Assembly (NCBI RefSeq): GCF_026341775.1
Contig: NZ_JAPEOB010000002.1
Span: 186,001 to 250,000, forward strand
Origin: Streptomyces sp. NBC_00654
GTDB taxonomy: Bacteria > Actinomycetota > Actinomycetes > Streptomycetales > Streptomycetaceae
DNA: 64,000 bases
Reading direction: 5' to 3'
Shown here: piece after piece, positions 18,173-27,010 of the stretch
Layout: every line of letters starts with the position of its first letter
Position numbering within the stretch: the stretch's first letter is position 1
Made by a program: the position numbers and the translations under genes
Notes under the pieces: generated by a model
Databases searched by the model: none
What the model saw: the letters and a program-made list of their open reading frames with translations, nothing else
Told to the model about the DNA's origin: nothing

Positions 18173-19477
18173 TCAGCCCATGACCGTGCCGGAGGAGGTG
18201 TTGGGACGGCGTTTGCGGGAGAAGGTTCCGAGGTTGATGTGATGGCCGGTGTACTCGCAGGCGTAGCGCAACGGCTGTCGGTCATGGTCGTGGCCCGCCT
18301 CCGTCCCGTGAACCAGGGTGGTGACGAAACGGCCGACGAGGGGGGCGTTCTTGAACTGGTTGCCGCTGGTGCCGATGGCGACGTAGAAGCCGTCGAGGTC
18401 GGTGCGGTCGTAGATGGGCGCCCAGTCGTCGGTGACGTCGTACACGCCGGCGACCCCGCTGGGCCTGTTGGGAACGCGCAGTCCGGGCAGCCGACGGGCG
18501 GCGCGGGTCACCTGGGTGCGAAAGCCTGTCACAGTGGCGCCGGGGGCGGCCCGGTCGGGGTCGTCGACCCATTCCAGCGGGTCGCAGTCCGGTTCCGTGC
18601 CGCCGACCAGGAGGAAGTCCCGCCCGGCGGGGCGCAGGTAGATGCCGAGGTCGAGGTCGGCGACGACCGGCCCCAGGTCGTCCGCCGGATGGTAGCCGGG
18701 TGGGGCGGCGACCTGGTGTACCTCCTGGCGCAGGGGGCGCACCCGCACGGTGAACTCGGCGCCGACCCCCGCGAGTCGGTTGAGCGCGCCGGACCAGGGG
18801 CCCGCGGCGTTGACCAGCACGGGGGCCGAGAGCCGTGAACCGTCGGCGAGCCGCACGCCGCAGACCCGGTCGCCCCGTTGCAGGACGGCGGTCACCTCGG
18901 TGTTGAAGCAGAAGGTCACGCCGCGTTCCCGCGCCGCCTCGGCCAGGTTGAGGGTCGCGAGATGCGGATCGTCGATGTAGCCGGCGTCGGGGGTATGGAG
19001 GGCCCCCAGGTGCGTGGTGGCATCGGCGAAGAACTCATCGTCGTCCACGGGCGTGGGTGGCCAGTAGCGGCCGGTGTCGAGAGCCGGCAGCCGCTCTGCG
19101 AGTTCCGCCGCGTCCCATTCCTGGTACGGGACGCCGGCCTGATCGAACAGCTGTGTGGCGCGACCCCGTGGCGCCTGAGGCGCGTCCAGGGCGACGAGGC
19201 CGGTGCGTACGAAGGAGGCAAGTCGACCCGAGCCGCTCTTTTCCAGGTGCTCCGGCCACTGCTCCCAACAGTGCCTGGACTCCCAGGCGGTCGCCACGCT
19301 GTCGAGGGCAGAGTAGTTGAAGCGGACGATCGCGCTGGAGGCACCGGTGGAGCCCACGCCGGCCCCATCAAGTTTGTCCACCACAGTGACACGCAGACCG
19401 GACTTGACCAGTTCGAGTGCCGCCGAGCAGCCGATCACACCGGCGCCGACCACGAGGACGTCTGCGGTATCGGACAC
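18173..19477 (-). CDS. FAD-dependent amine/amino-acid oxidoreductase (DAO family)
   Basis: This 434-residue flavoprotein starts with the Rossmann motif VVGAGVIGCSAALEL near residue 9. It has the DAO-family elements GSTGASSAIVR, VLVNAAGPWSG in the middle and YVAIGTSGNQFKNAP near the C-terminus. It resembles sarcosine oxidase/glycine oxidase-like enzymes that oxidise amino groups to imines. The GTG start is preceded by AGAGGTGA. It is divergent from a PucR-type regulator, and the shared 353-base region holds a perfect palindrome, so control by that regulator is likely. The substrate is not predictable. Confidence 0.9.
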   Translation of the reverse strand: MSDTADVLVVGAGVIGCSAALELVKSGLRVTVVDKLDGAGVGSTGASSAIVRFNYSALDSVATAWESRHCWEQWPEHLEKSGSGRLASFVRTGLVALDAPQAPRGRATQLFDQAGVPYQEWDAAELAERLPALDTGRYWPPTPVDDDEFFADATTHLGALHTPDAGYIDDPHLATLNLAEAARERGVTFCFNTEVTAVLQRGDRVCGVRLADGSRLSAPVLVNAAGPWSGALNRLAGVGAEFTVRVRPLRQEVHQVAAPPGYHPADDLGPVVADLDLGIYLRPAGRDFLLVGGTEPDCDPLEWVDDPDRAAPGATVTGFRTQVTRAARRLPGLRVPNRPSGVAGVYDVTDDWAPIYDRTDLDGFYVAIGTSGNQFKNAPLVGRFVTTLVHGTEAGHDHDRQPLRYACEYTGHHINLGTFSRKRRPNTSSGTVMG

Positions 19478-19708
19478 TACGTCACCTCTTCTTCGTGCGA
19501 TGGGCGCTGTACGGGGTGAGCGCCGGGGCCGGCTCGTTCATGGTGCGGCGGCATCGCCCTGGAGCCCCCTGCTCCGGGCCGCCGCAGGGAGTTCACCGGG
19601 GTGGGCGGGGTCGGGTGGTGGTAGCGGGAATCCGACGCCGGGAGGCGGCCCGGCTCGGTGGGTGGCCGGTGGCTTTGCGGTCCGGTCGGCTCTGCGGAAG
19701 ACGATAGG

Positions 19709-19739
19709 AGTTGTGGGGCACCCCCGGCACCCCACAACT
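19709..19739. promoter_or_regulatory. Candidate operator between FAD oxidoreductase and PucR regulator
   Basis: The perfect inverted repeat AGTTGTGGGG with an 11-base centre and CCCCACAACT lies in the divergent promoter region 19478-19830. Its position, about 90 bases before the regulator start, fits an operator for autoregulation and control of the oxidoreductase. The role is inferred. The rest of this region shows no gene. Confidence 0.5.
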
Positions 19740-19830
19740 GTCGCGAGAGTACCCCTGTACGAGTCGACAAGTGTCGCCCCACCGCTGGACGCCCCGCGCA
19801 CGGTGCCGCCGCGCCCGGCGGGGCCTTACC

Positions 19831-21057
19831 ATGCAAGACATGGCCTCCGAACTGCAGCAATTGATCGATGCGCTCAGCGTTCGGCTGGGGCGGTCCGTGG
19901 CTATGGACGACGCACAGATCCGGCTGCTCGCCCACACCGCGCACACCGGCGACATCGACAACGCCCGCATCGAGTCGATCATGCGCCGCGGGGTATCGCC
20001 CACGTTGTCCGCCCATGTCACCCGGCACGGTGCCGCCCGCGCCGCCGATATCTTCACCGTCCCGCCGTGCCCGGAGATCGGCTTCGCGGTGGAGCGGACC
20101 GGCATGCCGGTCCGGTACAACGGGGCGCTGCAGGGGTACCTCTGGCTGATCGGCCCGGCCACCCCGAGGGACGCCGAGGCACTGCGGGAAACAGCCGGGC
20201 AGGCCGCCCTGATCCTGCACCGCGATCACCTGGCCGACGAGGTTTCCCGCAGTCACGAACGTGAACACGTCCGTGATCTGGTCGCCCCTGACCTCGCTGT
20301 ACGGGAGGAGGCTGCCGCCGCGCTCGTCGAGGAGGGACTGGCCGTGGCCGGACCGGTCGTCGCCCTGGTGGCCACGGTGGCGCACAGGACCGGGGAACCG
20401 CTCGCCGAACAGCAACGGCTGGCCATGGCTCTCACCCTCGGCCACGCTCGGCGGAGACTGCCGCCCTCCCGCGCCCTCGTCCTGTCCCGGCCGGATCATG
20501 CCCTGCTGCTCACCATCTGGCCGGGTGGCCGGAGTGACGGCATCGAGCGCTCCGTCGGTGAATTGGCCGGTGTCCTGCACGAGAGACTGGTCGCCGAACT
20601 CGGCACCGGCCCAGGGACGTCGTGCTGGGTGGGTATCGGCGGGACACACCGCCGCCTGAACGAGGCCCATATCTCCTACCGGGAGGCCCGTCAGGCCAGC
20701 GAGGTAGCACGTGCTACCGGTGTCATGGGCCCGGTGGCCGCCTATCCGCGCCTGGGGGTCTACGCGCTGCTGGCCAAGCTCCCACCGGACGAGCTGGCCG
20801 AGAGTATCCATCCCGGCCTGTGCCGACTGCTGGAGCCCGGGTCCGGGCAGCAGGACCTGGTCGAGACCCTGCGCACCTACCTCGACCAGGGCGGCGACGC
20901 CCAGCGGGCCACCGCGCTGCTGCACATCCACCGCTCCACGCTCTACCAGCGGCTACGGCGCGTCAAAGAGCTGACCGGCCTGGACATGTCCCATGGAGAT
21001 GATCGGCTCACCGCCCACCTCGGCCTGAAGATGGCGCAGTTGCACCGTCCTGTGTGA
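19831..21057 (+). CDS. PucR-family transcriptional regulator
   Basis: The protein has 408 residues from ATG 19831 (ATG 19840 is equally possible). The C-terminal helix-turn-helix reads TYLDQGGDAQRATALLHIHRS then TLYQRLRRV, the hallmark of the PucR/CdaR family. The N-terminal 200 residues are a GAF-like sensor region with no membrane segment. It is divergent from the DAO-family oxidoreductase at 18173-19477 and probably senses its substrate. The frame extends upstream to 19711, but that part lies in the operator region. Confidence 0.9.
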   Translation: MQDMASELQQLIDALSVRLGRSVAMDDAQIRLLAHTAHTGDIDNARIESIMRRGVSPTLSAHVTRHGAARAADIFTVPPCPEIGFAVERTGMPVRYNGALQGYLWLIGPATPRDAEALRETAGQAALILHRDHLADEVSRSHEREHVRDLVAPDLAVREEAAAALVEEGLAVAGPVVALVATVAHRTGEPLAEQQRLAMALTLGHARRRLPPSRALVLSRPDHALLLTIWPGGRSDGIERSVGELAGVLHERLVAELGTGPGTSCWVGIGGTHRRLNEAHISYREARQASEVARATGVMGPVAAYPRLGVYALLAKLPPDELAESIHPGLCRLLEPGSGQQDLVETLRTYLDQGGDAQRATALLHIHRSTLYQRLRRVKELTGLDMSHGDDRLTAHLGLKMAQLHRPV

Positions 21058-22001
21058 CGCTCCGCTCGCCCTGGGCGCGCGGCCGGCCGACTCCGCACGA
21101 ACGGTGCCCGGCCCCGGGGCACGCGGTACGCACGATGCCCTGCCGTGTCCAACGCCTCCGGTCCGCGCGGCCGTCAAGGCGGTGTCGGTCGCGCCCGGCC
21201 GCGGTCATCGTGGCCGGCTCGCCCGGCGTCGGGCTCTGGGGGACCGCGGCCGCCGTTCTCCTCGGCACCGCGGCGATGCTGTCCAGCGCGATGTCGGGGG
21301 CGCTGCGCGGGACAGGAGGGGGTGGCACGCGCGGTGATCGTCCGCTGCGCCGGCCGGGTTTCGCCAGGGTACTGGTCGTCCTGCTGGGCGTCGGCGGTGT
21401 ACTCGGCGTCGCGGAGATCGCGGCGCCGGCGGTCGCCGCGCAGCCCGCCGTGCGACTCGGTCACTGGTTTGGACCCCACGGTGAGTCGCCGCGGTCCGCG
21501 GCACCGATGCCGGGGCATCGGTGCCGCGTCAGCTTCTCTCCAGTCCGCCGGCGGACCTGCGGAGAACGAGGTCCTGGCCGACGTCCCGTAACGGCGCGCA
21601 GAAGCCATGACACATACGCCCCGAGAACCGCCACAGAGTGATCCCGGAGCCTGGATGTGCGTGGTGATTCGACGCCCGATCCAGTCCCGCTGGGCCCGGA
21701 CCCGATTTCCGAGAAAGGGACAGGGGGATTCATATGTCGATTGGCAGTCCGGGGGCCGGGGAAATCACGAACCCGGGCACCCACAGAACCGGTCGCAGCA
21801 ATCCCCCGCTACACGGTTTATGCCATCTTGGTCACCGGAACATCGGCGGCCATGCGCGGTAGGCGAAGAGCCTTGGGTGCTGGCGGGTGATTTGAGCCCA
21901 GCACGGTTGGGCCCTCTTGAGCGCCCGGATTCGCCGGTCCTTCTTGCGGATCCAGCGCATCAGGTCACTGCCGGCCAAAGATGACCTCGCCGATTCGATT
22001 C
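21058..22001. other. Intergenic stretch with hairpin and possible small ORFs
   Basis: No gene is firmly supported. A plus-strand frame around 21205-21470 has two hydrophobic segments (AAVLLGTAAMLSSAM and VLVVLLGVGGVLGVAE) and could be a remnant of a small membrane protein. At 21734 an ATG behind AGGGGGA opens a 42-codon frame (MSIGSPGAGEITNPG...). Neither resembles a known family. Confidence 0.35.
21497..21528. terminator. Perfect hairpin downstream of PucR regulator
   Basis: Fifteen-base arms CGCGGCACCGATGCC and GGCATCGGTGCCGCG flank two bases. The very stable stem suggests a transcription terminator, though it is about 440 bases after the regulator gene. Confidence 0.55.
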
Positions 22002-22463
22002 CTACGACGTCGACCGGCTCGGCTGTGTGTCCGTCTCCTTGAGCTGATACAGCTCGGGCACGGAGACCTTGATCGGCTCCTGGGTGGTCCGGGCGATCAC
22101 GACCACTGCGGGCTCATTGGGGTCGGGGTTCTCCTCGCGGTGCGGGACGAATGGGGGGACGAGGAAGAAATCACCCGGGTTGGCGGCGAGCCGTACCTCC
22201 TGTGTGCCATCGTGGTAGATGAACACGGGGTGACCGCTGACCACGTAGATACCAGCCTCCGAATCCCCGTGATGATGGTTGTCCGTCGAGCTCAGCGGCG
22301 GGTTCTCCACCAGGCCCATCCAGAGCTTCTTCGAGCCAACGGTGCCTCCGCTGATAGCCGCGTAGCCGTCCAGTTCGCCGGATGCCACGTGGTGGACCCG
22401 GTTGTTGATCGGCGCGCGGTCACCAGAGTCCGATGCGGGCCCGGCACCTTCATGAGTAGCCAT
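22002..22463 (-). CDS. Cupin-domain protein
   Basis: This is a small 153-residue single-domain cupin. Motif 1 is seen in STDNHHHGDSEAGIYVVSGH, which supplies metal-binding histidines and a glutamate. Motif 2 is seen in PGDFFLVPPFVPHRE. Start 22463 is preceded by GAAAGGC. It is divergent from the VOC protein gene at 22950. Many such stand-alone cupins are dioxygenases or isomerases, or bind small ligands; no specific function can be given. Confidence 0.88.
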   Translation of the reverse strand: MATHEGAGPASDSGDRAPINNRVHHVASGELDGYAAISGGTVGSKKLWMGLVENPPLSSTDNHHHGDSEAGIYVVSGHPVFIYHDGTQEVRLAANPGDFFLVPPFVPHREENPDPNEPAVVVIARTTQEPIKVSVPELYQLKETDTQPSRSTS

Positions 22464-22949
22464 TGTGAAGCCTTTCGAATCGAATTTCCTGACCTGGACC
22501 AGACTGCAACTCCCGTACTGAAGCAGGCAATCACTCTTGCTGTTCCGGCAAAGCGCATGCTTCCGGCACCTGGGAATCCGCTCACACCTCCATGGCACAC
22601 ACGCAGCATGCGACGGCACAGAACAATCCGATGGCGCCAGGATCTCGAAGGCGTGCGGGGTGAGGGCGGCGGGGTCGGTCCGGGACAGGACCGCAGTGAC
22701 GAGCCGTTCGCAGGGGGCGCGGTCCAGGGGCAACCGGGCTCCGGAACACCCATGAGGTCGTACAGAACGGTGTGCCTGTTCGGTTCATCAGCCCTCACCC
22801 TGCAGGTTCCGCTGGGTCGCGGACGGCCAGTGGTCACCCGACAATCGAGTTCGGCGGTCCGGGGATGTCGAGAACGCGGCACCGGCCGGCACCGTCCCAG
22901 GGACATCAGTGGCCGCCACCGGCCGCACGAGGAAGAAGGAGAAACCAGC
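22464..22949. other. Divergent intergenic region between cupin and VOC genes
   Basis: About 490 bases without a supported gene. It should hold promoters for both neighbours. No clear palindrome was found. Confidence 0.4.
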
Positions 22950-23390
22950 ATGGCGATTCAGCGGATGGACAACGTCGGCATCGTCGTCGAGGACATGGAT
23001 GCCGCCATCACGTTCTTCGTGGAACTCGGTATGGAGCTGGAAGGCAGAGCGGAGGTCGAGGGCCTCTTCGCCGACCAGTGCACCGGACTCGACGGCGTCC
23101 ACTGTGACATCGCGATGGTCCGGACCCCGGACGGTCACAGTCGGCTCGAGCTGGCGAAATACCGCAGCCCCGCGGCGATCGGCGCCGGGCCACGCAACCA
23201 GCCGCACAACGTTCTGGGCACGCACCGCGTCATGTTCACCGTCGACGACATCCAGGACACCGTTGCCCGCCTGCGCCCTCATGGCGCCGAACTCGTCGGC
23301 GAGATCGCCCGGTTCGAGGACAGCTATCTGCTCTGCTACATCCGCGGCCCGGAGGGCATCATCGTCGGACTGGCCGAGCAACTGCGCTGA
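22950..23390 (+). CDS. VOC-family (glyoxalase/bleomycin-resistance fold) protein
   Basis: The protein has 146 residues, starting behind AGAAGGAGA. The N-terminal half begins MAIQRMDNVGIVVEDMDAAI and continues FFVELGMELEG. The second half has HRVMFTVDDIQDTVARLR and ends in ...EGIIVGLAEQL. This is the paired beta-alpha-beta-beta-beta arrangement of glyoxalase, dioxygenase and antibiotic-binding proteins. Likely metal ligands include the histidine of HRVMFTV and the glutamate near the C-terminus. The substrate is unknown. It faces away from the cupin gene, which may act in the same process. Confidence 0.9.
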   Translation: MAIQRMDNVGIVVEDMDAAITFFVELGMELEGRAEVEGLFADQCTGLDGVHCDIAMVRTPDGHSRLELAKYRSPAAIGAGPRNQPHNVLGTHRVMFTVDDIQDTVARLRPHGAELVGEIARFEDSYLLCYIRGPEGIIVGLAEQLR

Positions 23391-23995
23391 GAAGGAGAAA
23401 CCGAACCACACAGCCGAACGAGATCATCGAGGTTCCGCAGCTCCATCGCGGTGGACGAGGACATGCGGAACTTCGGGACACGAGGCACCCACGGCGGCAC
23501 AGGGGCACAGGGGCACAGGGGCACAGGGGCACAGGGGGCACAACAACACGCACTGCAGTCCTGTATCCGCCGTCGTTCTCGGTCCGGAAGCCGCTGCTCA
23601 TCCATAGCCGGTCGCGCTGCAGGGACACGGACTTGCTGACCCCACCGTGTCGCACGACGACTTTGGGTCGATCACCGCCGTGGTGCTGCGGTCGACGACG
23701 AAGGCGGCCGACGCCCCCGCGCTGCTGGCCCGCAGCCTTACCCCGGAAGCGATGCGACCGGTCCGGTAGCGCGACAGCCACCGGACATTCGCCAGCAGCA
23801 TCGCCTCCGGCGTCCCGTGACCCCGGGCTGGCAGGGAGGACAACATCGCCGACGGGCGCCCCTGCGGCCCGTACGGGCCCACCAGGAGACCCCGCCCGGC
23901 CGCACAGCGGCCAAGGAGGGGCACAGCGCCTCGGGGAACTGCCGCACGGTGGACCCCCGTCGGATGTTTCCGGCAGGGGCTCGAAGGGTGTCGGT
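23391..23995. other. Intergenic stretch with short tandem repeat
   Basis: No gene is supported. It includes the tandem repeat at 23496-23543 and then GC-rich sequence whose frames lack any recognisable family. Confidence 0.45.
23496..23543. repeat. Tandem repeat of GGCACAGGGG unit
   Basis: A ten-base unit close to GGCACAGGGG occurs about five times in a row, shortly after the VOC gene. It is not part of a convincing coding frame. Confidence 0.8.
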
Positions 23996-24418
23996 TCAGC
24001 CGAGACGGAATTGCTGGTTGGGCTTGCCCTTGTCGGTCCACTGGACGAGCTTGGCGCCGTCCGCGGTGTCCTCGCCGACGACGGACAGAAGCTTGCCGCT
24101 GTGGCGTGCCTCCAGGGAGAAGTACCCCTCGTCCTTCTGAACGAGCTTCCACTCCTGGTTGGGCTTGCTCTTATTCGTCCACTGGACGACCGTCCCGCCG
24201 TCCTCGGTGTCCGAGGCGGTGACGGACAGGGCCTTGCCGCTGTGCACCGCGATGACGTGGTAATAACCGCCCGTCGTCGCGACCAGATTCCAGTGCTGAT
24301 TGGTCTTGTTCTTGTCCGTCCACTGGACGACCTCAGCACCGTCCTCGGTCCCCGAAGCGGTGACGGACACCACCTTCCCGCTGTGACGGGCCACCAGCGC
24401 AGCAGTGAAAACAGCCAT
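23996..24418 (-). CDS. Ricin-type beta-trefoil lectin-like protein
   Basis: This 140-residue protein consists almost only of three repeats of about 45 residues. Each has a HSGK...SV core (ARHSGKVVSVTA, AVHSGKALSVTA, ARHSGKLLSVVG) and a VQWT...NQ element (VQWTDKNKTNQHW, VQWTNKSKPNQEW, VQWTDKGKPNQQF). This is the beta-trefoil pattern of ricin-B-like carbohydrate-binding domains. No signal peptide or catalytic domain is attached, so it may act in the cytoplasm or leave by an unusual route. A sugar ligand is inferred from the fold only. Confidence 0.88.
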   Translation of the reverse strand: MAVFTAALVARHSGKVVSVTASGTEDGAEVVQWTDKNKTNQHWNLVATTGGYYHVIAVHSGKALSVTASDTEDGGTVVQWTNKSKPNQEWKLVQKDEGYFSLEARHSGKLLSVVGEDTADGAKLVQWTDKGKPNQQFRLG

Positions 24419-24939
24419 GACTACTCCTCATTCGACGGTCAACCGACCACCGAAGTAACCATCACCTCCCCGCCTGTCATCGGACAACCGAGCCATATGA
24501 CCAGAACACGGCGTCCGACGGCTCAGAAGAATCGTCAAGCCCTCGAACAACCCGCTCTCCCCGACCCCCGGACCATGGAACGCCCGTCTGCCGGCACAGC
24601 ACCACCCTGCGTCCCACAGCCCCATACAACGCTGACACCTGTTTCCCAAGTAGGAGGAGAGATGTCAGCGCGGCCGCCCCTCTGACCTACAGCGCCCGAC
24701 CAGCACGGACACCGGTACCCCGGAGAACCATGGGCAGGTACGGGTCATGACACTTGGACGGCAAAGCTGCCTGCCTGACCAGCAAGCCGCCCTCGGCGAG
24801 GGACAGCGTCGGCGGGTGGATCGCCAACAGCAGCCGGAACGTTGCTCTGCGCAACAAGACCGTGGACCCGGGCCCTCCCGGTGCTCGGGCCACCAAGGCG
24901 TAGGCCTGCCTGACGAATCCTCCGGGGCCGGACCCAGGC
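24419..24939. other. Intergenic stretch, degraded upstream part of toxin-like gene
   Basis: No intact frame. A plus-strand frame at about 24758-24903 may be the frame-shifted upstream part of the endonuclease-toxin remnant that begins near 24940. Confidence 0.35.
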
Positions 24940-25185
24940 GGACTGGTCGAACCTTGTCCCGTACTGGCAACTCGGGATGAACATCAAAGGGGTGAGCATG
25001 CACCGCTACGAGATCCTGGTCAGGAAGGCGGTGGACGCGCTGCCCAAGGACGCTGCCGTGCACTACGTGGTGACTCCCTCCTACCGGAACTCCTCCAGCA
25101 CGATCCCGCAGGGCGTCAGCATGAACGCCACGGTTCAACTGCCCAACGGTGCGTCATGGCCCGTCTTCAATGAGACGAGCCCCCT
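24940..25185 (+). pseudogene. Fragment of DNA/RNA non-specific endonuclease-type toxin domain
   Basis: The frame reads NLVPYWQLGMNIKGVSMHRYE, then AVHYVVTPSYRNSSSTIPQGV and NATVQLPNG. This pattern (NLVP near the start, then V.Y.VTP.Y, then a long-strand end) is characteristic of the C-terminal part of DNA/RNA non-specific endonuclease domains found at the tips of polymorphic toxins. The catalytic N-terminal part is not intact and the frame later runs into unrelated Arg/Pro-rich sequence, so this is debris. Family assignment is by eye. Confidence 0.5.
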
Positions 25186-25705
25186 GAACACCCCCCTACG
25201 ACCATGGGCCAAATCTTGGGAACTGAGACCGGTACCACGTGGCGGTCGCATGACCCGCACCACCCCGCCGAGCCCGGCCGACATCGCGACGGTCTTCCCG
25301 CGGCTCGCGCCGCCGGCCCACCCACCGGGCACCGGCCGTACTGCCGACGACCTTCCCGCAGGACGTCCACCTGCTGCGTACGTTGCGGGCGACTGCCCAC
25401 AGTCGGCCGCGAGGCGCTCGCTCCTGCACTCCGCAAGAACGCGCCGTGGTGGACCGGATCAACGCCGCCCGTCCTTGTCCGGAGGGGCCGATCGCCATGC
25501 TTGCGATCACCCAGGGGGGAACATGCCCAGGACCCAGCTGTTCTGGCGATCCGCCACTGCTGCCGGCGATGTCCTCACCACGCCTCCACAGCCCGCCGAG
25601 ATCCAGTACGAGGACTATCTACCGCGCGCAAGTCCGGGCCTGGAGCGTCCGGCAGAAGACCGGCGCGCAGCCAGGCAGCGCCTACGACGGGGCGGAGGAC
25701 ACGTA
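25186..25705. other. Degraded stretch
   Basis: Plus-strand frames continue from the toxin fragment with low-quality Arg/Pro-rich composition. A frame ending at 25775 (...DTYYDCELVEVGLYSSSTEA...) overlaps the transposase remnant on the other strand. Nothing is supported. Confidence 0.4.
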
Positions 25706-25880
25706 CTACGACTGTGAGTTGGTCGAGGTGGGCTTGTACTCGTCCAGCACGGAGGCTCGGTTGAACTGGTACTGACCGATGAAGAGGTCTTGTGGTCTGG
25801 TGGCATCGGCAAGGCTTTTGACGGTGCGGTGCGTCATGCGGAGCCGGCGGCCGATGGAACGGCGGCTGTGGCCACCGTGG
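25706..25880 (-). pseudogene. ISL3-family transposase fragment (HTH region), copy 1
   Basis: The minus-strand frame contains GHSRRSIGRRLRMTHRTVKS, then QDLFIGQ and SVLDEYKP. This matches the helix-turn-helix segment after the zinc-binding part of ISL3-family transposases. Only about 55 residues remain. A related fragment lies at 28048-28200 in the same orientation. Confidence 0.65.
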
Positions 25881-25931
25881 CCGTGGCCGCCCCGCTGCGG
25901 GCCGCTGGTCGCGGGCCGAAGCGTCCGCGTG

Positions 25932-26858
25932 TCAGGGCACGGTGATGACGATCTTGCCGCGCGCGTGGCCGGTAGCGCTGACGTCATGAGCTGTGGCGGC
26001 CTCCTTCAGCGGGAACACGGCGTGCAGCGGGACGGTGAGGCGGCCGTGGTCGGCGAGGTCGGCCGCCAGCGGTAGTCCTGCCCAGCCCGGCGACTCTCCG
26101 GCTTCGGAGCGGGAGAACCGCACTCCGTGCCGGCCGGCGTCGAAGTCCGCGATGGTCACCACATGGTGCGGGTCGCCGACGATGGCCACCAGTTCGGCAA
26201 GAGAGCCCTTACCCGCCGCGTCCAGAACCACATCGACACCGAGCGGAGCCAGTGGGGCAAGGCGATCGGCCAGCCCCGCCCCGTAGGTGACCGGTACGAC
26301 ACCGAGCCGGTCGAGGAAGCCGTGGTTGCCTTCGCTCGCGGTGCCGATCACGGTGAGGCCGCGGGCCTGGGCGAGTTGCGCAGCTATGGTGCCGACGCCT
26401 CCGGCGGCACCATCGATCAACAAGGTCATGCCTTCGGCGGCTTCCAGTGCGTCCAGTACACGTGTGGCTGTGTCGATATTGCCCGCGGCGCCACCCGCTT
26501 CTTCGAAAGACCATGACCGAGGCTTGGACGCCCACGCCTCCAGCACGGCGTACTGGGCCGCGGCGCCTCCCTGATCCACGAAGGGGACGAGGCCGAAGAC
26601 CGCATCTCCCACGGCGGTGCCGGTCACCCCCTCTCCCACCTCGTCGACGATTCCCGCGGCATCCATGCCGGGGATGTGGGGGAAGTCCATGGTGACGATG
26701 TCCCGCAGCATCCCCGAGCGCAAGTACCAGTCAGCAGGGGTGACGCCGGTGGCACGCACCGCGATACGGACCTGACCCCGCCCGGCGTGCGGCTCTTCGA
26801 CCTCCTCGACACAAAGGGTCTCCGAACCGCCATAGCGGTGGTACTGCACAGCAAACAT
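25932..26858 (-). CDS. NADP-dependent quinone-oxidoreductase-like MDR protein
   Basis: This 308-residue medium-chain reductase begins MFAVQYHRYGGSETL, behind GTACGGAGGTT. It has VRATGVTPADWYLRSG, the substrate-domain segment FPHIPGMDAAGIVDEVG and the dinucleotide-binding GAAGGVGTIAAQLA. It lacks the cysteine-rich structural zinc loop of alcohol dehydrogenases, so it is a zinc-free quinone-oxidoreductase type. It is divergent from a TetR regulator; a typical arrangement is induction by electrophiles or quinones. The substrate is inferred only at class level. Confidence 0.92.
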   Translation of the reverse strand: MFAVQYHRYGGSETLCVEEVEEPHAGRGQVRIAVRATGVTPADWYLRSGMLRDIVTMDFPHIPGMDAAGIVDEVGEGVTGTAVGDAVFGLVPFVDQGGAAAQYAVLEAWASKPRSWSFEEAGGAAGNIDTATRVLDALEAAEGMTLLIDGAAGGVGTIAAQLAQARGLTVIGTASEGNHGFLDRLGVVPVTYGAGLADRLAPLAPLGVDVVLDAAGKGSLAELVAIVGDPHHVVTIADFDAGRHGVRFSRSEAGESPGWAGLPLAADLADHGRLTVPLHAVFPLKEAATAHDVSATGHARGKIVITVP

Positions 26859-26971
26859 GGGCAACCTCCGTACACATGGCACGTCGTTCAGCAGGAGAAC
26901 TCGCAGCCACTCACCTCTGCGGCGGCGAGCCGACCGCGGGGCACCGCGGCACCAGATCACGCTAACCCGCT

Positions 26972-26993
26972 AAACGGTCGACCCCTTCCGTTT
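26972..26993. promoter_or_regulatory. Candidate TetR operator
   Basis: The inverted repeat AAACGG-N10-CCGTTT sits in the 152-base gap between the divergent oxidoreductase and TetR genes, just before the TetR start. Position and symmetry fit a dimeric repressor site controlling both genes. Confidence 0.5.
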
Positions 26994-27010
26994 GTGACTA
27001 AGTGGGAGAC

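Noticed and set aside
18173..19477. FAD oxidoreductase considered part of the D-amino-acid pathway
   Set aside because: It lies outside the operon with its own divergent regulator; DAO-family membership alone does not show D-amino-acid oxidase activity.
21054..21641. Possible small membrane protein after the PucR regulator
   Set aside because: Hydrophobic segments exist, but the frame has a poor start and Arg/Pro-rich ends.
23496..23543. Repeats considered as a CRISPR array
   Set aside because: Units are ten bases and directly adjacent, with no spacers.
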